A DNA stretch of 64,000 bases from Vogesella indigofera (GTDB lineage: Bacteria; Pseudomonadota; Gammaproteobacteria; Burkholderiales; Chromobacteriaceae): NCBI RefSeq assembly GCF_028548395.1, contig NZ_JAQQLA010000003.1, positions 558,001 through 622,000 of the forward strand, written 5' to 3'. Made by a program: the position numbers and the translations under genes. Position 1 is the stretch's first letter, and each line of letters opens with the position of its first letter. Positions 1 through 8,764 of this stretch are shown piece by piece. Under the pieces are notes generated by a model. The model was not told the origin of the DNA. It searched no databases and saw only the letters and a program-made list of their open reading frames with translations.

Positions 1-177
1 GAGCTGTGCTTCACCGCCAGCCCGGCTCGGGCAGCCGAAGTCGAGGCGGCAGCACAGCAGGCCGGCGTGGCGGTAAGCAAGGTTGGCCGCATCGTGGCCA
101 CGCCGGGATTACGGCTGCTGGACCGGCACGGCACCGCCGTGACACTGGAAAGACTGGGCTATGACCACTTCGCGTAA
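1..177 (+). CDS. thiL: Thiamine-monophosphate kinase, C-terminal end (partial)
   Basis: The first 58 codons visible end in GYDHFA followed by TAA, the typical C-terminus of ThiL, which phosphorylates thiamine monophosphate to the diphosphate cofactor in the cytoplasm. Only the tail is in the window; the ATP-binding N-terminal half lies upstream. The stop overlaps the start of pgpA by 17 bases, and thiL-pgpA pairs are common in proteobacteria. A copy of the repeated GGTTGGCCGC motif lies in the coding sequence at 81-90, read as Val-Gly-Arg. Confidence 0.85.
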   Translation, partial: ELCFTASPARAAEVEAAAQQAGVAVSKVGRIVATPGLRLLDRHGTAVTLERLGYDHFA

Positions 178-652
178 ACCGGATCGCGTCTTTTTGCTGG
201 CGCGCCCGGCGCACTTCCTGGCGCTGGGCTTTGGCAGCGGCCTGATCACGCCGGCGCCCGGCACCTGGGGCACGCTGGCGGCCTTGCCGCTGGCCGCGCT
301 CTTGCTGTGGCTGGGCGTCAGCGGCGGGGCGCTGGCACTACTGACGCTGCCACTGTTCCTGCTTGGCATCTGGCTGTGCGACGTCACCGGCCGCGCGCTG
401 GGGGTGGCCGATTCCGGACACATCGTGTGGGACGAGATCGTGGCGATGCTGCTGGTACTGGCGCTGGTGCCGGCCACGCCGCTGTGGTGGCTGCTGGCTT
501 TTGCCGCCTTCCGCCTGTTCGACATCGTCAAGCCGTGGCCGATTCGCTGGCTGGACCGCCACGTGCATGGCGGCTTCGGCGTGATGCTGGACGACGCCGT
601 CGCCGCACTGTTTGCAACACTATTGTTACGACTATTGCAGCCGCTGCTATAG
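161..652 (+). CDS. pgpA: Phosphatidylglycerophosphatase A
   Basis: A 163-residue integral membrane protein, normal for PgpA, which removes phosphate from phosphatidylglycerophosphate to make phosphatidylglycerol at the inner membrane. The N-terminal block GFGSGLITPAPGTWGTL and the acidic motif VWDEIVAMLL are the family hallmarks; several hydrophobic segments span residues 30-75 and 85-120. The ATG at 161 lies inside the thiL end, so the two are translationally coupled. No competing family fits. Confidence 0.93.
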   Translation: MTTSRKPDRVFLLARPAHFLALGFGSGLITPAPGTWGTLAALPLAALLLWLGVSGGALALLTLPLFLLGIWLCDVTGRALGVADSGHIVWDEIVAMLLVLALVPATPLWWLLAFAAFRLFDIVKPWPIRWLDRHVHGGFGVMLDDAVAALFATLLLRLLQPLL

Positions 653-657
653 AAGTC

Positions 658-686
658 TTGTTACCACTATGACATATCCGTAATAT
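658..686 (+). promoter_or_regulatory. Sigma-70-like promoter for the diguanylate cyclase
   Basis: TTGTTA at 658-663 and TAATAT at 681-686 are separated by exactly 17 bases. A start near 693 would give a leader of only about 20 bases before the ATG at 714. The -10 box is overlapped by the left arm of the inverted repeat at 673-716. Confidence 0.5.
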
Positions 687-716
687 GCCAAAACTTTTTC
701 CCGGGTTACGGATATG
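673..716. repeat. 11-bp perfect inverted repeat bracketing promoter and start codon
   Basis: CATATCCGTAA (673-683) is repeated in inverted orientation as TTACGGATATG (706-716), with 22 bases between. The left arm covers the -10 box and the right arm contains the ATG of the diguanylate cyclase. Because the left arm would be upstream of the predicted transcript start, a DNA operator is more likely than an mRNA hairpin. Confidence 0.5.
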
Positions 717-2402
717 CAGAACGTGCTTGATGATGGCCTGCTGACGCTACTGCACAGCGCGGTAGCACCCTGGCTGGTACTCGATGCGCAACAGCGGCTG
801 CGCGCCTGCAATCCCGCGGCTGGGCAATTACTGGGCGAGACGGCCAGCGTCGGCACGGTGCTGCCGCTTGCCCGCGCCGGCGAGTGGCAGGGCGTACCAC
901 TGCCGGCAGAGATGCTGCCCTGCCAGCTGGCCTCGCGCCTGTTCGGCCTACTGCCCGGCCCGCAGGCGAACGCGCTGACCGCCTACCGGTTGGTGCCGCT
1001 GCAAGACTGGCACGAGCAGGAGCAGAAGCGCCGCCAGCGCGAACACTATCTGCAGATTCTCTCCGATCTGGCCGCCTCCAGCGAAAAAGACCGCCTGCAC
1101 CGGCTGGACAGCGCGCTGGCCGCCGGCGCGGCGGCGCTGGGTATGGAGATTGCCTTTGTCGCTCAGCGCAAGGGCGCGCAGCTGGAAATCGTTGCCTGTC
1201 ACGCCGGCGACGATCTGAGCCGCGGCAAGTCCCTGCCGCTGGACCTGACCTATTGCGAACGCACGCTGCAGAACGGCCAGCTGCTGTGTCTGCCCGACGT
1301 GCTGGAAACAGCGCTGGCCGACAGTGCCTGCTACCGCGAATTCCGCTTCCGCGCCTACATCGGCATACCGCTGCTGGTACAGGGGCAGATTTTTGGCACG
1401 CTCGCCTTCTGCGCCAGCGCGCCGCGCGCACCGTTTTCCAGCGCCGACACCGAGTTCGTGCAGCACCTGGCGCGCTGGACGGCGGTCGTAGTGGAACGCA
1501 AGCTGGCCGCCGACGAGGCGATGCAGACCCAGCAAGCGATGGAAGAACAGTTAGGGTGGCTGCGGCTGGCAGGGCAGGTGGCCCGCCTCGGACACTGGAG
1601 CTACGCACCGCAGGATGGGCAGGTGTCGCTGTCGCAAGAGGCCTGCCGCCTGCTAGCCGTCGCGCCGCGCCCGCTGCTGCCGCTGGTGGAGGTGGAGCGC
1701 CGGATGCTGGTGCAGGATCGCCAGCGTTGGCGCGACGCGCTACAGCACAGCCTTCAGCAACGCACACCGCTGGCAGTGGAAGTGCGCCTGCGCCACGGCG
1801 ACAGTGGCTACGGCTGGCTGGCACTGCGCGCGCAGGTGGTGGAACGCGACGGCGAACCACTGCTGTTTGGCGTGCTGATGGACGTCACCGACGCCAAGGA
1901 GTCGCAGCAGCTGATCCAGTACCAGGCCTCGCACGATGCGCTGACCGGCTGCATCAATCGCACCCTGTTGTTCGACCGCCTGGGGCAGGAGATCCGTCGC
2001 GCGGAACGGCTGCATCAGCAGTTTGCGGTGATGTTCGTCGATCTGGATCGCTTCAAGCAGGTCAACGACCGCTACGGTCACGCCGCCGGCGACAAGGTGT
2101 TGCAGACCGTGGCCGACCGGCTGATGGCCCTGCTGCGCCGTTCCGATACGGTGGCGCGGGTCGGTGGCGACGAATTCGTGCTGCTGATTCCGCAGGTCAG
2201 CGACGAGCTGACCCTGGCAACGCTGGCACGCAAGGTGGAGATGGCCATCGACCGACCGGTGCGCGACGAGGGCGCGCTGTATCGCGTCTCTGCCAGTATC
2301 GGCGTGGCGCTGTACCCGGAGGATGGCGACGAGCCGGAACTACTGCTGCGCGCCGCCGACCGCAAGATGTACTCCGACAAGTCGCACGCCGCGCGCCACT
2401 GA
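714..2402 (+). CDS. Soluble diguanylate cyclase with PAS-GAF-PAS-GGDEF layout
   Basis: A 562-residue protein predicted to make cyclic di-GMP from two GTP. An N-terminal PAS-like segment (about 1-95) is followed by a GAF domain (about 110-260), a PAS/PAC domain (about 280-395) and a GGDEF domain (about 400-560). The active site RVGGDEF is intact at 482-488, and an RxxD inhibitory site (RRSD) lies five residues before it, so product feedback is expected. No membrane segment is visible, so sensing is probably cytoplasmic. The gene stands alone, with its own promoter and a shared terminator downstream. Lack of an EAL domain argues against phosphodiesterase activity. Confidence 0.88.
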   Translation: MQNVLDDGLLTLLHSAVAPWLVLDAQQRLRACNPAAGQLLGETASVGTVLPLARAGEWQGVPLPAEMLPCQLASRLFGLLPGPQANALTAYRLVPLQDWHEQEQKRRQREHYLQILSDLAASSEKDRLHRLDSALAAGAAALGMEIAFVAQRKGAQLEIVACHAGDDLSRGKSLPLDLTYCERTLQNGQLLCLPDVLETALADSACYREFRFRAYIGIPLLVQGQIFGTLAFCASAPRAPFSSADTEFVQHLARWTAVVVERKLAADEAMQTQQAMEEQLGWLRLAGQVARLGHWSYAPQDGQVSLSQEACRLLAVAPRPLLPLVEVERRMLVQDRQRWRDALQHSLQQRTPLAVEVRLRHGDSGYGWLALRAQVVERDGEPLLFGVLMDVTDAKESQQLIQYQASHDALTGCINRTLLFDRLGQEIRRAERLHQQFAVMFVDLDRFKQVNDRYGHAAGDKVLQTVADRLMALLRRSDTVARVGGDEFVLLIPQVSDELTLATLARKVEMAIDRPVRDEGALYRVSASIGVALYPEDGDEPELLLRAADRKMYSDKSHAARH

Positions 2403-2430
2403 GCCGGCAGCGCCAATCTAGGGCGACCAG

Positions 2431-2442
2431 GGTTGGCCGCAA
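2431..2442 (+). repeat. Copy of the dispersed AAGGTTGGCCGCAA motif (family of 26)
   Basis: GGTTGGCCGCAA lies between the cyclase stop and its terminator. The 9-base core GTTGGCCGC starts on the plus strand at 82, 2432, 4516, 5624, 9929, 11463, 12843, 14734, 16595, 17394, 36203, 41982, 44072, 45531, 48596, 50685 and 54413. On the minus strand its complement starts at 14197, 14761, 15753, 16319, 49118, 49545, 58367, 59549 and 62392. Ten copies extend to GTTGGCCGCAA. Copies fall in several reading frames and between genes. Only one lies between 17.9 and 41.3 kb. Confidence 0.8.
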
Positions 2443-2444
2443 GC

Positions 2445-2479
2445 AAAAAAAATCCCCGATGCAGGCATCGGGGATTTTT
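2445..2479. terminator. Bidirectional rho-independent terminator
   Basis: ATCCCCGATGC and GCATCGGGGAT form a near-perfect stem with A-run on the left and T-run on the right, between the convergent diguanylate cyclase and rhlE genes, so it can serve both strands. Confidence 0.9.
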
Positions 2480-2488
2480 CATTTTGGC

Positions 2489-3814
<1,326 letters not shown>

Positions 3815-4015
3815 GGTGATCCTTTCAGTCCGGCTTATGGCCGGTGCGTTAGCCCGCTAAGGGTTACAGGTCATCGAACCAACCTGACAAAGCGGCGAAC
3901 TGCAGTCCGAACGGAAAGGACGAGGCGAGAAACGAAGCCAAAAACGGTCAGATACGATGAAATCGTGGAAGCTGGCGGCGCGGGTGTTTCCGCTCAGCAA
4001 ATCAGGAAAGGGCGC

Positions 4016-4044
4016 ATTCTATGGAAATTAATTACGCTTGGCAA
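4016..4044 (-). promoter_or_regulatory. rhlE promoter with about 195-base leader
   Basis: On the minus strand TTGCCA (4039-4044) and TAGAAT (4016-4021) are 17 bases apart. Transcription would begin near 4009, giving a leader of about 195 bases before the rhlE ATG at 3814. Long leaders are common for cold-induced helicase genes. The rest of 3815-4113 holds no gene that I can support. Confidence 0.55.
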
Positions 4045-4113
4045 GCGTTTTCTGCGAACAACAGCGGCAAGTAGCTGATTTTTAATTGTGCTGCGCCGCA
4101 ACAAACGAAAAAA

Positions 4114-4890
4114 TCAGCACCGGGAAGCCAGCCAGGACAGGCTATCCGCCGTGCTGGTGGCCGGTTTGTATTCGGCGGCGCACCATCCGGTATAGCCAAG
4201 CTCGTCCAGCAAGGCAAAGATTTGCGCCAGCGGCAGCTCGCCCGTGCCAGGCTCGTGGCGTCCGGGACAGTCGGCAAACTGGATATGGCTGGTCTGCGGC
4301 AGGTACTGCACCAGAGTGCCGGCCAGGTCCAGCCGCATCCGCGCCAGATGGTAGAAGTCCAGCTGCATGCTGACATTGGGGTGTGCCGTCTCGGCCAGTA
4401 CGGCGGCCAGCTCGACCGGCGTGCTCACCACAAAACCGGGCATATCGAGAGTGTTGATCGCTTCGCAGGTGACGCGAATACCGTGCGCCGCCAGTCGCTC
4501 GCCAGCCAGAGCCAGGTTGGCCGCAAGGGTCTGCCGTGTCAGCGCCGCGTCCTGTTGCACATCGAAGCGACCAGCCAGCACATTGACCATCTGCACGCCC
4601 AGCACCTGCGCGTAGTGTTCGCCCTCGGCCAGCGCCACCCGGAATTGCGCGGTGCGCGCCGGGTGGCTGGCCAGACCGCAGCCGCCGGCCATCAGGTCAC
4701 CGGCCGGCAGATTGATCAGGATGATGTCGACCGCGGCCGCGGCCGCCGCGTCACGCAGCAGTGTCGCCGGATAGTCGTAGGGAAACTGGATCTCGACGGC
4801 GTCAAAACCGGCGGCCGCGGCAGCGGCGAAACGTGCCGGTAACGGCAGCTCGGTAAACAGCAGCGACAGGTTAGCGGCAAAACGCGGCAT
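4114..4890 (-). CDS. hyi: Hydroxypyruvate isomerase
   Basis: Interconverts hydroxypyruvate and tartronate semialdehyde in the cytoplasmic glyoxylate/glycerate route. The product is a 258-residue TIM-barrel (AP endonuclease 2 superfamily) protein, the same length as E. coli Hyi. It begins MPRFAANLSLLF, with the FPYDYP segment near residue 35 and conserved metal-binding residues such as QLDFYHL and HIQFAD. The ATG at 4890 is one base after the glxR stop (TGAGATG), with a GAGG ribosome-binding site inside the end of glxR, so the two are co-translated. A longer upstream start exists but does not match the family. Confidence 0.9.
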   Translation of the reverse strand: MPRFAANLSLLFTELPLPARFAAAAAAGFDAVEIQFPYDYPATLLRDAAAAAAVDIILINLPAGDLMAGGCGLASHPARTAQFRVALAEGEHYAQVLGVQMVNVLAGRFDVQQDAALTRQTLAANLALAGERLAAHGIRVTCEAINTLDMPGFVVSTPVELAAVLAETAHPNVSMQLDFYHLARMRLDLAGTLVQYLPQTSHIQFADCPGRHEPGTGELPLAQIFALLDELGYTGWCAAEYKPATSTADSLSWLASRC

Positions 4891-4891
4891 C

Positions 4892-5773
4892 TCAGCGCTC
4901 CTCGCTATCGGGCAGATAACAAGCAATCACCGTGCTCAGGTCCTGTTCGGCGTAGCCGGCCGCGGCATGACCGGCCATCATCCCGGCCGCGAGGCTGGCC
5001 AGCGGCAGCGCTGCACCATGCTCGGCCGCCAGCTGGCGGGCATTGCCGAGGTCCTTGAGCAGGGTGGTCACCTTCCATTGCAGCGGCAGATACTGACGCT
5101 GCGCCATGCGTGGCGCCAGTATCTGGAACGGCAGCGAGTCGGCAAAGCCGCCGGCCAGCGCCGCCGGCAACAGGCTGGCGTCGATACCGGCCGCCTCAGC
5201 CAGCTGTACCGTTTCGGCGATCAGCATCGCATTGCTGGCCACAATCAGCTGGTTGCAGATCTTGGCGACTTGTCCGGCGCCATGGCTACCGATGTGGCTC
5301 AGCCGTTGCGACAGGCAGCCGGCAATAGGCTGCAAACGGGCAATATCCGGCGCCAAGCCACCGGCCATGATCACCAGCGTGCCGTTTTCCGCGCCGCGCA
5401 CGCCACCGGACACCGGCGCATCGACCCAGGCGGCGCCGTGCTCGGCCGCCTGCTGCGCCAGTTGCCGGGTCAGCGCCGGCGACGTACTGGAGAAGTCGAT
5501 CAGCAACTGGCCGGGACGCAGCCGCGCACGGATGCCGTCTTCCGCCTGCCACACTGCCTGCACCGCCTCGTCATTGGCCAGGCAAAGCATGATGATGTCG
5601 CTGCCGAGGACCAGCTCGCCAAGGTTGGCCGCAACCATGGCACCCGCGGCACGCAGGCTGTCGGCCTTGGCGACGGAGCGGTTCCATACCGTCAGCGGAT
5701 GCCCGGCTGCCAGCAGGCGCCGGCACATCGGCACCCCCATCAACCCCAATCCGACAAAGCCCAGAGTTGTCAT
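4892..5773 (-). CDS. glxR: 2-hydroxy-3-oxopropionate (tartronate semialdehyde) reductase
   Basis: Reduces tartronate semialdehyde to D-glycerate with NAD(P)H. The 293-residue product has the N-terminal Rossmann motif GFVGLGLMGVPM, the DAPVSGG substrate-binding segment, and the GHGAGQVAKICNQL region carrying the catalytic lysine of the beta-hydroxyacid dehydrogenase family. I chose the ATG at 5773, with GGGAG upstream. The open frame continues 45 codons further, through a non-coding leader. It is the first gene of a glxR-hyi operon. Glyoxylate carboligase (gcl), usually adjacent, is not in the window. 3-hydroxyisobutyrate dehydrogenase is the main alternative but would not pair with hyi. Confidence 0.87.
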   Translation of the reverse strand: MTTLGFVGLGLMGVPMCRRLLAAGHPLTVWNRSVAKADSLRAAGAMVAANLGELVLGSDIIMLCLANDEAVQAVWQAEDGIRARLRPGQLLIDFSSTSPALTRQLAQQAAEHGAAWVDAPVSGGVRGAENGTLVIMAGGLAPDIARLQPIAGCLSQRLSHIGSHGAGQVAKICNQLIVASNAMLIAETVQLAEAAGIDASLLPAALAGGFADSLPFQILAPRMAQRQYLPLQWKVTTLLKDLGNARQLAAEHGAALPLASLAAGMMAGHAAAGYAEQDLSTVIACYLPDSEER

Positions 5774-5807
5774 CGCTTGCTCCCTGAATCCGGCGTCCGC
5801 CACGCGA

Positions 5808-5881
5808 AAAAAAGCCGGCACGAGGCCGGCCACAAAGCACTTTGTAAAACAAGGGAAGGATGCTTGCACAACCAGTGTGCA
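5808..5881 (-). promoter_or_regulatory. glxR control region: promoter, palindrome and leader hairpin
   Basis: Reading the minus strand, TTGTGC (5866-5871) and TTTACA (5843-5848) are 17 bases apart and could be the promoter. The -35 box lies in the inverted repeat TGCACA-N5-TGTGCA (5865-5881), a plausible repressor site. Just downstream, GCCGGC-CTCGT-GCCGGC followed by seven Ts (about 5808-5832) looks like a rho-independent terminator ahead of glxR. No minus-strand gene upstream needs terminating. It would form almost at the 5' end of a transcript from this promoter. Confidence 0.4.
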
Positions 5882-6013
5882 GGCGTCCGCGCCTAGCATT
5901 GCAAGCAACTTTCAGCGCGATATCGAGCTTACCCGCTTTCAGATGACATCACAATGCAGGTTCGTGGCGGCGCGGCTTTCCGCTACAATCGCGCCTTTTT
6001 CCGGAGCCATCCC

Positions 6014-6772
6014 GTGTCAGTCCCGTTCCATCCTGTTCGTTATGCTGCCAGCCGGCCATGGGCCAAGCGGGTGGCGCACCTGTTTGAACATGGCGGCAAG
6101 ACCGCCGTCGCCGACTGCGACGCCTTGCTGCGCCGCACGCTGCAGGCGGCCCCCGGTGGTGTGGGGATGGGTGCGACACGCCAGGAGGCCGAGGGACTGC
6201 TGGCCCAGGCGTATGGCCACTTCGTTCGCCACGGCCGCCAGCTGCTGCTGTGCGACGCGGCACTGGGCGCCGCACTGGCGGCGACACACCCGCCCAAGGC
6301 GCTGCCGGCGACGCCAACCCTACCGCTGGCGGCGTGCTTCATCGCGCTACCCGATAACTGCGGCGCCTATGTACACAGTGACGAGGAGGGCGCCTGGCAG
6401 GTACTGATGCTGGCCGCCGGCTTTGCGCAAGGAAACAGCGGCTGGTGGCAGCAGAATGCCGAGGTGCTGGCGCTGACCTTGCGCGGCGGTGACAGCCTGC
6501 AGTTGCCGGACATCCCAGCGGTGCAGCCTTGGCGCGCGGCACTGCTGAGCCTGTTCAACCACCTGGCCCTATTGGCGCAGCCACGCTGCCTGTTGACCGC
6601 AGCCAGCAGCCCCGCGGAGCAGGCCGAGGCCTTGCGCCGAGGCAAGCTGCCGGTGCGCCGGCTATCGTGGGAGGGCGATTTGGTGCAGTCCGAAGCCTTC
6701 GACAAGGAAGGATACTGGCGGCGTCAGACCACCGGTGCCGCAGAACGCCTGGTGTGGGTGCCGCCACGCTGA
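6014..6772 (+). CDS. Uncharacterised cytoplasmic protein
   Basis: I do not recognise the family. Starting from the GTG at 6014 the product has 252 residues, is rich in Ala and Leu, and has no signal peptide or membrane span. A longer ATG start at 5954 is possible but lies over a promoter-like TACAAT (5984-5989). Recurrent features are a Trp-rich middle (GNSGWWQQNAE), a long hydrophobic helix around ALLSLFNHLALLAQ, and a basic C-terminus ending VWVPPR. GC content and codon use match the core chromosome. It is divergent from glxR and convergent with the response regulator. Confidence 0.6.
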   Translation: MSVPFHPVRYAASRPWAKRVAHLFEHGGKTAVADCDALLRRTLQAAPGGVGMGATRQEAEGLLAQAYGHFVRHGRQLLLCDAALGAALAATHPPKALPATPTLPLAACFIALPDNCGAYVHSDEEGAWQVLMLAAGFAQGNSGWWQQNAEVLALTLRGGDSLQLPDIPAVQPWRAALLSLFNHLALLAQPRCLLTAASSPAEQAEALRRGKLPVRRLSWEGDLVQSEAFDKEGYWRRQTTGAAERLVWVPPR

Positions 6773-6817
6773 GCCCGGCACCCGCACCGGCATGCCGGCG
6801 GGGCGGGGCCATTGCCG

Positions 6818-7618
6818 TTACAGGAACTGGCTGATCAGGCTTTTCAGAGTGCCGATGTCGAACGGCTTGTCGCAGATGGCGGACACGCCGGCTTCTTCGA
6901 CTGCGGCCAACCTTTGCTCGTCCTGTTCGCCGGACACCATCAGGATCGGCACCGAAACCAGCTGGCTGCTGGTGCGGATATGCTCGATCAGCTCGCGGCC
7001 ATCCATCTCCGGCATGTTGTAGTCGGTGATGATCAGGTCGAAGTAATTGCCGGCCGCCAGCAGACCGACCGCACTGCGGCCGTTGTCGGCCTCGGTGATC
7101 TCGCAAAAACCGAAGCGTTCCAGCACGCTGCGCATGAAGCTGCGCGATACGGTGCTGTCGTCGACCAGCAGGATCTTCTTCGCGTACAGGTCCAGCGACT
7201 CCAGTTCGTTGCGGGTGTCTTCGACATTGAGGTAATCGAGCGAGCTGCTGATCGCCTTGTCCAGCTGCGCCGGGGTAAACGGCTTGGGCAGAATCGCCAT
7301 CGCGCCGGCCTGGCGGATCGCATCCAGCTGTTGCGGCCGCGTTTCGCTGGAAACCAGCACGAACGGCATCTCGCGCACCCGCTCGTCGCCGCGCATCGCC
7401 ATCACCAGCTCGGCACCGGTCATGTCCGGCAAGTACATCGCGCCGATTACGATGTCCGGCAATGGCGGCAGATGGATGCGCGCCAGCGCCTCGGCGCCAC
7501 TTTCGACGCGATCGACCCGCTCGATGCCCAGTTCCTGCAGATGATGCTGGATGATCTGTCCTTGCGCCCGTGAAGGCTCCACCAGACAGACCGTCAGGTG
7601 ACACATGTCGAAAAGCAT
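6818..7618 (-). CDS. Response regulator with two receiver domains, first one degenerate
   Basis: A 266-residue protein made of two CheY-like domains (about 8-130 and 147-266) and no output domain, so it probably acts by protein-protein contact in chemotaxis or a similar phosphorelay. The second domain is canonical: VDDS at 152-155, phospho-acceptor Asp199 in ITDYNMPEMDG, and a C-terminal CDKPF lysine. In the first domain the acceptor Asp is replaced by Ala60 (DIVIGAMYLPDM), although the PKPF lysine is kept. The first domain should therefore not be phosphorylated and may act as a regulatory or docking module. No histidine kinase lies nearby. Confidence 0.85.
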   Translation of the reverse strand: MLFDMCHLTVCLVEPSRAQGQIIQHHLQELGIERVDRVESGAEALARIHLPPLPDIVIGAMYLPDMTGAELVMAMRGDERVREMPFVLVSSETRPQQLDAIRQAGAMAILPKPFTPAQLDKAISSSLDYLNVEDTRNELESLDLYAKKILLVDDSTVSRSFMRSVLERFGFCEITEADNGRSAVGLLAAGNYFDLIITDYNMPEMDGRELIEHIRTSSQLVSVPILMVSGEQDEQRLAAVEEAGVSAICDKPFDIGTLKSLISQFL

Positions 7619-7692
7619 AGTCGGTACCCGTTACACAGTGTGCCCCAGCATAGACGACCGCCGCCGGTGGCTGTCAATTGGTAATCCGCACA

Positions 7693-8580
7693 TTATTGAT
7701 GCATGACAGCCTGCTGCTCCAGCCACTGGCAGAAGGCATTGATGGCGGTATCGTCGATCGCGGCACGCGGTGCAATCCAGCAGTAATCCCGCACCGGCAC
7801 AATCGGCAGCGACAGCGGTGCCACCAGCCGGCCGGCGTCGATTTCGCGCTGCGCCATCGGCAGCGGCCCCAGCACCACACCCAGCCCGTCCAGCGCCGCC
7901 TGCAGCGCCAGGGAAAAACGGTCGAAATGCAGCCGGCTGGCCGGTTTCAGCTCGGGCACCGCCGCCAGGGTCAGCCAGCGCTGCCAAGCCGTTGGCCGCG
8001 TGTCGGCGTACAGCAAGGTGTGCTGCGCCAGGTCGGCCGGGCTGGTGAGCGGTATCTTTTTCAATAGTGCGGGATGGCACAGCGGCAGCTCCCACTCTTC
8101 CAGGAACGGCTTGGCGAGGTGGCCGGGCCAGTCGCCGGGGCCGCGGCGGATGGCGATGTCGAACGGCGTGTCCAACCGGCTGATGTCGCGATCGGAAGTA
8201 ACGATATGCAGGTCGATGTCCGGATGGCGGTCACGGAAATCGGCCAGTCGCGGCAGCAGCCAGTACATGGCAAAGGTCGGCGTCGAGTTGATCGACAGGC
8301 GGCGCTGGCGGTCCGGCTGCAACAGCTGCGAAGTGGCGTTGGCGATCAGGTCCAAGCCGTCCTGCACCTGCACCAGATAGCGCCAGCCGGTGTCGGTCAG
8401 CTTGACGCGGCCGCCGGTGCGCTCGAACAGCTGTACCCCCAGCCAGTCTTCCAGCTGCTTGATCTGCTTGCTCACAGCGCCATGGGTGACATGCAGTTCG
8501 TTGGCTGCGGCAGAAAAGCTTTCCAGCCTTGCTGCCGTCTCGAAAATACGCAATCCGTTAAGGGGAGGGTAGGCATTCAT
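7693..8580 (-). CDS. LysR-family transcriptional regulator, GcvA-like
   Basis: A 295-residue DNA-binding regulator. The N-terminal winged helix-turn-helix (about residues 5-65) includes ESFSAAANELHVTHGAVSKQ and LGVQLFERTGG, close to the GcvA/AmpR group. The remainder is the periplasmic-binding-like effector domain. I chose the ATG at 8580, where family similarity begins; an open frame continues upstream to 8766. It is divergent from acnB across about 185 bases, the usual arrangement for a LysR regulator that controls its neighbour. Whether it acts on acnB or elsewhere cannot be told from sequence. Confidence 0.85.
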   Translation of the reverse strand: MNAYPPLNGLRIFETAARLESFSAAANELHVTHGAVSKQIKQLEDWLGVQLFERTGGRVKLTDTGWRYLVQVQDGLDLIANATSQLLQPDRQRRLSINSTPTFAMYWLLPRLADFRDRHPDIDLHIVTSDRDISRLDTPFDIAIRRGPGDWPGHLAKPFLEEWELPLCHPALLKKIPLTSPADLAQHTLLYADTRPTAWQRWLTLAAVPELKPASRLHFDRFSLALQAALDGLGVVLGPLPMAQREIDAGRLVAPLSLPIVPVRDYCWIAPRAAIDDTAINAFCQWLEQQAVMHQ

Positions 8581-8764
8581 GGTGTGATTATATCTCACAG
8601 GCAATGTTGCGATTACTCGTTTGTGCTCACCCGAGGAACGGCGTAATCTTTCACCATCCCGACCGGCTGTCATTGTCACGATGCGGCCGGGTGGTTGCCG
8701 GCAGACATTCACCCGCTGTCGACAGACTAACTTGCACATAACCCCAGCAAAAAGGTCCCAAGCC

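Noticed and set aside
5774..5960. Glycine or other riboswitch in the glxR leader
   Set aside because: No conserved aptamer motifs found; only a single hairpin and a palindrome are visible.
5954..6013. Upstream ATG start for the uncharacterised 6014-6772 gene
   Set aside because: It would translate through a promoter-like TACAAT; the GTG at 6014 gives a more compact protein, though this is not certain.
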